From Candidatus Woesearchaeota archaeon (GTDB lineage Archaea > Nanobdellota > Nanobdellia > SCGC-AAA011-G17 > GW2011-AR17), in NCBI GenBank assembly GCA_003694495.1, contig RFJO01000040.1, positions 1-10,715 on the forward strand: a stretch of DNA of 10,715 nt. Direction: 5' to 3'. Position numbers and translations under genes: made by a program. Numbering within the stretch: the stretch's first letter is position 1; every line of letters begins with the position of its first letter. The notes under the pieces are model-generated. The model was not told where the DNA came from and made no database searches. It worked only from the letters and a program-made list of their open reading frames with translations. Positions 6,017 to 10,715 of this stretch are shown piece by piece.

Positions 6017-6733
6017 TCACATATTAGTTAAATCTTTTATTCTACCAAAATTCAACACATTTCCCTCATTTACAATGTACACTTCAAACTCGCTAAGGTT
6101 TTGCTCAAGGTACGGGCTCAACAATCTTTCAGTTAACACGTCTGTACCTGTCGTAACAAGGTTAAATGACGGCATTACAATCAGCGTCTTTTTCTCAAAC
6201 TTGCCTTTTAAAAAACACTTAAACTTTTCAACCCTAATGCCTTCCCTTAAGGATATTGCAGGATGTTCATGCCCTATCACTATGATCTCAGCCCCTTCAT
6301 AATCCTCCAACAGTTCATGACCGTGACAGAATAAGACGTTACCTATTTTATAAGTTTCAACAACCTCAACATTTTTCTTTTTAGCTATCGCATCTATGTT
6401 CACGTCATGGTTGCCTTTTACCAATATAACTGTATTACAATCTTTTTTAAGAAAATCTATTAGCTTTAACGTATTCCTCCACTCAGTCTCGCTGGTTTTC
6501 CCGAACTCATGTTTCAGATCGCCCAAGATGACAACTTTATCAAACTTTTCACCTTGTATTATACTTTTTAGCCTTCCAACAGTTTTTTCAAATTGTTCCC
6601 TAGGCAACAACACTCCTTGCTTATTAGCTGCTTCTTCAAAACCCATATGAAGGTCTGAGATAACAAGCGTATTCTCCACAATCAGAGCCAAATCCTTAAT
6701 TTTAATTCCTTTTTCTATTTCCATTTTCAACAT
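6017..6733 (-). CDS. Calcineurin-like metallophosphoesterase (COG1407-type)
   Basis: A dinuclear-metal phosphoesterase of about 238 residues resembling the archaeal COG1407 'ICC-like' group. With this start all motifs are visible: SDLHMG (26-31), GDLKHEFG (71-78), GNHD (107-110), CHGH (136-139) and GHEHP (154-158). These bind two metals and the phosphate. The natural substrate is unknown; relatives include nucleases and small-molecule phosphatases. The frame is open to an ATG at 6754, but ATG 6733 or 6724 gives a more usual N-terminus just ahead of the first beta strand (EIEKGIKIKDLALIVENTLV). The gene overlaps the 3' end of the Toprim gene upstream, so the two are one operon and probably coupled, which favours nucleic-acid work for both (inference). 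Confidence 0.9.
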   Translation of the reverse strand: MLKMEIEKGIKIKDLALIVENTLVISDLHMGFEEAANKQGVLLPREQFEKTVGRLKSIIQGEKFDKVVILGDLKHEFGKTSETEWRNTLKLIDFLKKDCNTVILVKGNHDVNIDAIAKKKNVEVVETYKIGNVLFCHGHELLEDYEGAEIIVIGHEHPAISLREGIRVEKFKCFLKGKFEKKTLIVMPSFNLVTTGTDVLTERLLSPYLEQNLSEFEVYIVNEGNVLNFGRIKDLTNM

Positions 6734-7052
6734 ACTTATCCAACCCTTCAACATGGCTTATTCTTGCACTAGCCAATAATTTTCTCAAGTTATCATCAAC
6801 AACAATCCCTCTTGAATTAAGTTGACTTTTGATAATTTTATATAACTTTTTTCCTTCCTTGTCAAGATCTGTCAACAAAACAACTTTCTTCTGTTTTATG
6901 CCCTCCACAAACTTAAACAACGGCCCATTAATTTGCTCAACATTCTTCAAGCCTAATGTTTTCAGTGCATTAAGATCTTTTTTCCCTTCCACAATAACCA
7001 AAACATTTTCATCTTTCAACCTTTCAATTTCTTTAGTTATAGCCTCTTGCAT
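6702..7052 (-). CDS. Small Toprim-domain protein (UPF0292 type)
   Basis: A 116-residue stand-alone Toprim domain. The catalytic Glu is in VIVEGKKD (19-26, Glu22) and the DxD pair is in LLTDLDKEG (59-67, Asp62 and Asp64), the metal-binding layout shared by DnaG primases, topoisomerases, OLD nucleases and RNase M5. Size and the C-terminal segment RGIVVDDNLRKLL...VEGLDKYV match the archaeal UPF0292 family, whose role is not known. The start is ATG 7052, 28 bases from a TATA in the divergent promoter region, so it is leaderless. Its end overlaps the phosphoesterase gene by about 30 bases, depending on that start. The C-terminal tail (GNRKRN) is basic. Confidence 0.88.
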   Translation of the reverse strand: MQEAITKEIERLKDENVLVIVEGKKDLNALKTLGLKNVEQINGPLFKFVEGIKQKKVVLLTDLDKEGKKLYKIIKSQLNSRGIVVDDNLRKLLASARISHVEGLDKYVENGNRKRN

Positions 7053-7089
7053 AATATAGTTTATATATTAGTTTATATTATAAAATGTT
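7053..7089. promoter_or_regulatory. Compact divergent promoter region, Toprim / cupin
   Basis: Only 37 bases, all but four A or T, separate two divergent start codons. For the + strand gene TTTATATA at 7060-7067 is centred about 26 bases before ATG 7090. For the - strand gene TTTTATAATA (complement of 7076-7085) is centred about 28 bases before ATG 7052. Both transcripts would be leaderless, and each initiation complex would cover the other gene's start, so the promoters probably compete. The motif agtttatat occurs twice (7058-7066 and 7069-7077). Confidence 0.55.
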
Positions 7090-7431
7090 ATGCATAAAAC
7101 AGTGCTAGACAACCGGCCATGGGGCAGCTTTAAGCAATATACCTTAAACGAGAGATCTACTGTAAAGATTCTAACAATTAATGCTAACGGCAAGCTAAGC
7201 AAACAGGTTCACAAAAAAAGGGACGAACTCTGGGTTATTTTAGACAAAGGCATCATCGTAGAGATTGACGATAAAAAAATCAAAGCCAAGCCTGGAGACG
7301 AATTTTTTATACCCAAAAACACCACTCACAGGTTGTCTTCTAAAACTGGCGGCAGGGTACTTGAGATCTCTTTTGGCAAGTTTGACGAGAATGATATCGA
7401 AAGGATCGAAGATGTATATGGAAGAGCTTAG
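7090..7431 (+). CDS. Stand-alone cupin of the mannose-6-phosphate isomerase type II family
   Basis: A 113-residue single cupin resembling the C-terminal isomerase domain of bifunctional ManC/AlgA (PF01050). Matches: RPWG (9-12) near the N-terminus, KILTINANGKLSKQVHKKRDELWVIL (26-51), the PGDEFFIP turn (68-75), NTTHRL (77-82) and the ending IERIEDVYGR. The family interconverts mannose-6-phosphate and fructose-6-phosphate, feeding GDP-mannose for glycans. Likely metal ligands His41, Glu46 and His80 remain, but the usual HHHR...EHW is HKKR...ELW here, so two histidines are gone and activity or substrate may differ. No nucleotidyltransferase domain is attached. A leaderless start at 7090 is supported by the TATA at 7060-7067. 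The 3' end overlaps the hydrolase gene. Confidence 0.85.
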   Translation: MHKTVLDNRPWGSFKQYTLNERSTVKILTINANGKLSKQVHKKRDELWVILDKGIIVEIDDKKIKAKPGDEFFIPKNTTHRLSSKTGGRVLEISFGKFDENDIERIEDVYGRA

Positions 7432-8395
7432 CAAATTTTGGTACGAGGTCTTACGACCCATCCCTAAACCAGAATGGTCCACGCCAAACAAGGTAGTAAA
7501 GGGATCTTTGCAATCGAAATTAAGACAATTTTCATCCTTGGATAAGGAAACAACGCTAATTGTACCTCCCCAGGCTGGCCACCACTCTAACATTTGCGAC
7601 TTTGGCCCTAACAACAGTTTAGTTAAAACTGTGATTTCAAACTCTTCTGATAATGTATACGCCTTAGAATGGAAATCTGCAACTTATGCAAGAAGAAATG
7701 AAACAATCGAAACATTCATACAAGACATGGATAACCATATTAACCATATCAACAATCCTGTCAGGCTCATCGGTTTATGCCAAGGCGGCTGGCAATCAGC
7801 AATTTACGCATCTTTATACCCTGACAAAGTAAGTTCTTTGGTACTGGCTGCCGCACCTATAGACTTCCACGCCGGCAATTCTAAGATCCAACAATATGTT
7901 ACCGTACTTCCGTTATCATATTACGAGTTTTTGGTTAATTTAGGCAACGGAATCATGAAAGGCAGTTCCATTTTACAAGGATTCAAATCATTAAACTTCT
8001 TTGACCGTTACTTTAACGATTATTTAAAGTTATATAACAATATCAACGATGACGAATATGTAAAAAGGTACAGGCGTTTCCGGGACTGGTACGAGTGGAC
8101 GCAAGACCTGCCAGGCAAATTTTACCTTGAGATTGTTGACAAGCTATTCAAAAAGAACTTATTAATACAAGACAAACTTATCATAAACGATAGAAAAGTA
8201 AAGTTAAGCAACATTTCTTGCCCGCTTTTCCTCATTGCCGGGCAAAAAGATGACATAACGTTAGAAGAACAATTATTCAACATTGAAAGGTACGTTAAAT
8301 CAAAAAAAATAAAAAAGTTAACTGTACCCGCCGGCCATATTGGCGTGTTCATGGGCAACAAAATCTTAAAACAGTTCTGGCCAAGTATTTTATAA
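7412..8395 (+). CDS. PHA synthase/depolymerase-like alpha/beta hydrolase
   Basis: A 327-residue alpha/beta hydrolase. The nucleophile elbow reads GLCQGGWQS, putting Cys123 where most hydrolases have Ser; G-x-C-x-G-G is the lipase-box variant of polyhydroxyalkanoate synthases (PhaC). Other fits are VPPQAGHHSNICDFG (50-64) as the oxyanion-side loop, SSLVLAAAPIDFHAG (141-155), an acid in GQKDD (277-281) and the catalytic His309 in PAGHIGVFMG, which recalls PhaC/PhaZ endings. A cap region lies between about 157 and 265. Whether it polymerises, cleaves or transfers acyl groups cannot be told, and no other PHA gene is in the window. AAGGA at 7401-7405 lies six bases before ATG 7412; ATG 7418 is an alternative. 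The frame is open further upstream to 7265 but only as a shadow of the cupin gene. Confidence 0.8.
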   Translation: MYMEELSKFWYEVLRPIPKPEWSTPNKVVKGSLQSKLRQFSSLDKETTLIVPPQAGHHSNICDFGPNNSLVKTVISNSSDNVYALEWKSATYARRNETIETFIQDMDNHINHINNPVRLIGLCQGGWQSAIYASLYPDKVSSLVLAAAPIDFHAGNSKIQQYVTVLPLSYYEFLVNLGNGIMKGSSILQGFKSLNFFDRYFNDYLKLYNNINDDEYVKRYRRFRDWYEWTQDLPGKFYLEIVDKLFKKNLLIQDKLIINDRKVKLSNISCPLFLIAGQKDDITLEEQLFNIERYVKSKKIKKLTVPAGHIGVFMGNKILKQFWPSIL

Positions 8396-8539
8396 CTTAC
8401 CAGACTTTTTTTCTATAAAATTCAGCAGCATGTTAGTTCTATCTAGCCTATGCAAAACTAAACACTTCTCGGTTTTAGTCTCATCATAAGCCCTACAATC
8501 TGCTGTACACTCTCTGTCTGCAAACGGGCAAACCGGCAT
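8390..8539 (-). CDS. 49-residue four-cysteine protein
   Basis: A small gene read from ATG 8539 to TAA 8390-8392. The product begins MPVCPFADRECTADCRAYD and has four cysteines (4, 11, 15, 26) in its first half, in the spacing C-x6-C-x3-C-x10-C, then a helical basic segment ending EKKSGKL. This layout suggests a zinc or iron-sulfur knuckle, but I do not recognise a named family. Support for a real gene: GGAGGT seven bases before the ATG, a TAATG stop-start overlap with the RimK-like gene, and non-random composition. It would be the third gene of the protease-ligase operon. Its last six bases overlap the convergent hydrolase gene. It could be an accessory, substrate or regulator of the ligase (inference only). 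Confidence 0.75.
   Translation of the reverse strand: MPVCPFADRECTADCRAYDETKTEKCLVLHRLDRTNMLLNFIEKKSGKL
8406..8412 (+). terminator. T7 terminator of the cupin/hydrolase operon
   Basis: Seven consecutive T lie 11 bases past the hydrolase stop, the U-run archaeal RNA polymerase uses to terminate. It lies inside the 3' end of the convergent 49-residue gene, where the complement encodes part of its Lys-rich tail. Confidence 0.5.
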
Positions 8540-9630
8540 TAATTCCCACCTCCGTTATCTTCTACATGTTTAATGTTAATATTATCTTTTTTAACAGTTA
8601 TAACAACTTCCTGTTGTTTAGCCAAGCCAGCCAGCTTTGAACAAACCCTTGGCAACCTTATAACGCCATCCACAACATCCAGGTTAGTATAGATCTCTTT
8701 TGGCTGGTTAACTGCTTTAGTAAGGCTACCCATTATTTCGCTATACTCTTCTTTCTTTTTTAAATATACGAACTCTTTGGTTTTTTCATAAACATACTTC
8801 ATCATCATACCCGCGATATCAAGTTTAGTTGCTTCAGTTATCCCCATCAATCCAGGAGATGTATTAACTTCCAAAACATACGTGTTACGTCCTTCCAACA
8901 AATCCACCCCGCAAATTTCTGCACCCACAGCCTTAGCTGTTTTTACCGCAATCTGTTCAGCCTTATAATCCAACTCATAAGGTTCCCCCACGCCGCCCAT
9001 GTGCAAATTGGCTCTAAGCTCATCCCCCTGAGCCCTTCTCCGCATAGCCGCTACAACCTTATCACCCACAACGATAGCTCTCACGTCTGTAGCATTGGTC
9101 TCGATATACTCTTGTATTAAAAAAGGTTGTTTAAATATGCTCAATGTATCAAGTACAGATTTAGCTGAGACTAACGAATCTGCAAACATGACACCTTTTC
9201 CTTGCGTACCTTCAGGGATTTTAATTATAATTGGATAATTAACAGTTTCCAGTATTTTTTTAGCAACTTCTAACTTTGGCGCGTAATGTGTTGTTGGAAT
9301 AGGTATTTCTTTCTTATGCAAAGCCAACAGCGTAGAAAACTTGTTATGACAATAATTAAATGACTGTGAAGATAAAGGCATATAACAACTACCTTTTAAC
9401 ACTGTTGATATGGCAGTTTGCAACAACTGGTACCTAAAAGAACCTCTTATTAAAACACAATCATACTGTTTAAGTTCATTGGATTCATAAAATATCTTTT
9501 GTCCATCAGTTGTTGTCTGAACATAAACCTTTCTTATATCAATATCATCAACTATATCAAAATGTTCTTTCGCCTTCTCCAGCAACAACTGGCTACTTTT
9601 CCCACCCAAACTTATCAAAGCAAACTTCAT
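8539..9630 (-). CDS. rimK: RimK-like ATP-grasp amino-acid ligase with extra C-terminal domain
   Basis: A 363-residue ATP-grasp enzyme of the RimK group, which ligates amino acids (often glutamate) to a protein or cofactor carboxylate with ATP. Signatures: the N-terminal pre-ATP-grasp strand MKFALISLGG, IIIKIPEGTQGKGV (134-147) for ATP, FLIQEYIE (170-177), MRRRAQGDELRANLHMGG (196-213), which is the RimK hallmark, and LEVNTSPGL (253-261) for Mg. Members of this group include RimK, LysX/ArgX, MptN and CofF, and the acceptor is not decided by sequence. E. coli RimK is about 300 residues; here about 75 residues are added, and 316-356 resembles an AbrB-type swapped hairpin. The start at 9630 is fixed by AAGGAG five bases upstream and an ATGA overlap with the protease gene. 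Confidence 0.88.
   Translation of the reverse strand: MKFALISLGGKSSQLLLEKAKEHFDIVDDIDIRKVYVQTTTDGQKIFYESNELKQYDCVLIRGSFRYQLLQTAISTVLKGSCYMPLSSQSFNYCHNKFSTLLALHKKEIPIPTTHYAPKLEVAKKILETVNYPIIIKIPEGTQGKGVMFADSLVSAKSVLDTLSIFKQPFLIQEYIETNATDVRAIVVGDKVVAAMRRRAQGDELRANLHMGGVGEPYELDYKAEQIAVKTAKAVGAEICGVDLLEGRNTYVLEVNTSPGLMGITEATKLDIAGMMMKYVYEKTKEFVYLKKKEEYSEIMGSLTKAVNQPKEIYTNLDVVDGVIRLPRVCSKLAGLAKQQEVVITVKKDNINIKHVEDNGGGN
8548..8553 (-). promoter_or_regulatory. Shine-Dalgarno GGAGGT of the four-cysteine gene
   Basis: On the minus strand GGAGGTG lies within the last codons of the RimK-like gene (encoding its Gly-Gly-Gly end), with its core about eight bases from ATG 8539. It is the best evidence that the 49-codon frame is translated. 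Confidence 0.75.
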
Positions 9631-9959
9631 TTTCTCTCCTTACAAGGGTCAATCAAAAACCCCTCTTTCAACACTTTTTGACCAATTAACGCCTTATACT
9701 TCATATGAGACCTATCAGAAACATTAAATGTTGTTTCTATTAGTTTTCCACCGATTTCCAAGTTAGCCTTAACTATCGGCCTTAGCTCTTTGCCGTTTGA
9801 AGACTTAACAACTATAGTTTTTATCACCGGCCCAAGCTTAAGCTCTTTGGCAAGTGACTTGTCAATAGAATTATTGTTAGCCCCTGTATCAATCCTTGCC
9901 AACACTTCTTTACCTTCAATTTTCACAGGCTCCACCAAACCCACAATAATTTTATCCAT
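9627..9959 (-). CDS. Retropepsin-like aspartic protease (RimB / COG4067 type)
   Basis: A 110-residue single-lobe protease-like protein of the family once called 'ATP-dependent zinc protease' (PF05618, COG4067), to which Pseudomonas RimB belongs. The N-terminus VGLVEPVKI (6-14) is followed by the DTGA active-site loop (24-27 in ARIDTGANNNSID), RPIV (60-63), FNVSDRSHMKYKALIG (78-93) and the ending GFLIDP. A single DTGA means it should work as a dimer. These proteins commonly sit beside RimK-like ligases and are thought to trim or reverse the amino-acid tails RimK adds. Here it is the first gene of the operon, overlapping rimK by four bases (ATGA). A TATA at 9982-9993 gives a leaderless start at ATG 9959. 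Confidence 0.88.
   Translation of the reverse strand: MDKIIVGLVEPVKIEGKEVLARIDTGANNNSIDKSLAKELKLGPVIKTIVVKSSNGKELRPIVKANLEIGGKLIETTFNVSDRSHMKYKALIGQKVLKEGFLIDPCKERK
9636..9641 (-). promoter_or_regulatory. Shine-Dalgarno AAGGAG of the RimK-like gene
   Basis: AAGGAG on the minus strand lies five bases before ATG 9630, inside the last codons of the protease gene. An internal SD behind a leaderless first gene is the usual archaeal operon pattern and defines this start. Confidence 0.7.
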
Positions 9960-9981
9960 GCAAAGCTTTAGGACTTGTTTT

Positions 9982-9993
9982 ATATTTAAATAT
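9982..9993 (-). promoter_or_regulatory. Palindromic TATA box of the protease-ligase operon
   Basis: ATATTTAAATAT is a perfect 12-base palindrome with TTTAAATA centred about 27-28 bases before ATG 9959, the right place for a leaderless transcript. It lies in the 55-bp gap after dut. Confidence 0.6.
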
Positions 9994-10014
9994 TTCTAAA
10001 TCAGATTATATGTT

Positions 10015-10446
10015 TTATTTGCCCGTGCTTCCAAACCCGCCACTGCCCCTCTCAGAATCATTAAGGCTTGTGACATGCTCCCACTCAATCTTTTCATACT
10101 TTTTAAGCAAAATTTGTGCAATCCTGTCGCCTTTATTTATCACAAAATCCTTAGTCCCATGATTGATCAAAATTATCTTCAGCTCTCCCCTGTAATCTTC
10201 ATCTAACGTACCAGGCGAATTCAACACGCTCACTCCATGCTTAAAAGCTATCCCGCTTCTAGGCCTTATTTGCAATTCATACCCTTCAGGCAACTCAAAC
10301 TTTAACCCAGTTGAAACAACTTCCACGCTACCTGGCGCAATTACTTTACTTTCAGCAGCTTCAACATCCATTGCCGCACTACCTTTAGTTTGGTAACTGG
10401 GCAGATTTACATCTTCAATTAATTTAACAACTTTAACCTTTGGCAT
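10015..10446 (-). CDS. dut: Deoxyuridine 5'-triphosphate nucleotidohydrolase (dUTPase)
   Basis: A 143-residue trimeric dUTPase that hydrolyses dUTP to dUMP and pyrophosphate, keeping uracil out of DNA. All five motifs are present: motif 1 GSAAMD (22-27) with the metal-ligating Asp27, motif 2 RPRSG (61-65), motif 3 GTLDEDYRGE (79-88) with catalytic Asp and stacking Tyr85, motif 4 GDRIAQ (106-111), and the flexible P-loop-like motif 5 RGSGGFGSTGK (133-143) closing the active site. Motif 1 is slightly unusual (Ala-Ala-Met where A-G-x/Y-D is common). Length is normal. ATG 10446 overlaps the upstream gene by 14 bases, so they share a transcript, with only a weak GGTG ten bases before the ATG. Confidence 0.95.
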   Translation of the reverse strand: MPKVKVVKLIEDVNLPSYQTKGSAAMDVEAAESKVIAPGSVEVVSTGLKFELPEGYELQIRPRSGIAFKHGVSVLNSPGTLDEDYRGELKIILINHGTKDFVINKGDRIAQILLKKYEKIEWEHVTSLNDSERGSGGFGSTGK

Positions 10447-10705
10447 GCTTACTTAACACCACTTTAAGTTTATTTTTATCAAACAACACATCCTTATAAT
10501 AATAATTCTTATTCATTATCAAACAAGGCACTTCAACCAAGTCATATTTGTTAAAGTTAGAAACCTGTTTAAAGTTATAAACTTTTACCTCTGACAATAT
10601 GCCTTCTTCTATTATAACCTGTTTAATGTTACGCAATATTTCTTCATAATCTTCATACACAAACAATTTTGGAACAAAGTCAAAGAACTTAGTGATAAAC
10701 ATCAC
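10433..10705 (-). CDS. Probable thioredoxin-fold protein without CxxC (5' end uncertain)
   Basis: A protein of about 90 residues ending at 10433, in operon with dut. I do not recognise a named family. The order beta strand (FITKFF), helix (YEEILRNIKQVIIEEG), strand (SEVKVYN), and then VEVPCLIM, NKNYYYKDVLF and a final helix resembles small thioredoxin/glutaredoxin domains, with VPC at the place of the cis-Pro loop. The CxxC usually found after the first strand is missing (DFVPK stands there), leaving only the single Cys after the Pro, so ordinary dithiol chemistry is unlikely. The start is unclear: GTG 10705 and ATG 10702 follow one another and a GAGGTG directly abuts the ATG, too close for a normal SD. 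The frame stays open to the right edge, so the gene may begin outside the window. Confidence 0.5.
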   Translation of the reverse strand: MMFITKFFDFVPKLFVYEDYEEILRNIKQVIIEEGILSEVKVYNFKQVSNFNKYDLVEVPCLIMNKNYYYKDVLFDKNKLKVVLSKHAKG

Positions 10706-10715
10706 CTCTTTTTCC

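Noticed and set aside
7265..7411. N-terminal extension of the hydrolase from ATG 7265
   Set aside because: This stretch is an alternate frame of the well-supported cupin gene, and AAGGA precedes ATG 7412.
8539..9630. LysX/ArgX of lysine or arginine biosynthesis
   Set aside because: No LysW carrier with an acidic C-terminus or other lys genes is nearby, and the neighbour is a RimB-type protease, which fits RimK better, though the acceptor remains open.
1..10715. tRNA, rRNA or other structured RNA genes
   Set aside because: Gaps between genes are all shorter than about 70 bases and AT-rich, leaving no room for a tRNA, and no such sequence was seen.

Overview
This AT-rich window comes from an archaeon. 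The evidence is an archaeal RNA polymerase subunit L, an archaeal/eukaryotic-type class I release factor (aRF1), an archaeal-type valyl-tRNA synthetase, an AMMECR1 protein, a METTL5-like RNA methylase and a small UPF0292-type Toprim protein. Many first genes of operons have a TTTAWA-like TATA box about 25-30 bases before the ATG (leaderless or nearly so), while several internal genes have GGAGG-type ribosome binding sites. Small proteins, tight packing and low GC would fit a DPANN archaeon such as a Woesearchaeota/Pacearchaeota relative, but that placement is inference.

Layout. Positions 1-542 (+) hold the repetitive C-terminal tail of a gene cut by the left edge and a small lipoprotein. Positions 566-2048 (+) hold a METTL5-like methylase, RpoL and AMMECR1. 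Positions 2049-5967 (-) hold aRF1, interrupted by a mini-intein, and ValRS. Positions 6017-7052 (-) hold a calcineurin-like phosphoesterase and a Toprim protein. A 37-bp divergent promoter region (7053-7089) separates these from a + strand pair: a mannose-6-phosphate-isomerase-type cupin and a PHA synthase/depolymerase-like alpha/beta hydrolase (7090-8395). Positions 8390-9959 (-) form an operon of a retropepsin-like protease, a RimK-like ATP-grasp ligase and a 49-residue four-cysteine protein that is easy to miss. Positions 10015-10705 (-) hold dUTPase and a probable thioredoxin-fold protein at the right edge.

The main discovery candidate is the 131-residue mini-intein placed exactly after the catalytic GGQ tripeptide of aRF1. 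It has no homing endonuclease and keeps most splicing residues, so translation termination in this organism should depend on protein splicing. The same aRF1 has NIKD in place of NIKS and appears to lack the C-terminal minidomain. Other points of interest are a putative AbrB-like tail on the RimK-like ligase, the four-cysteine microprotein in that operon, and the Cys-nucleophile hydrolase paired with a sugar-phosphate isomerase cupin.
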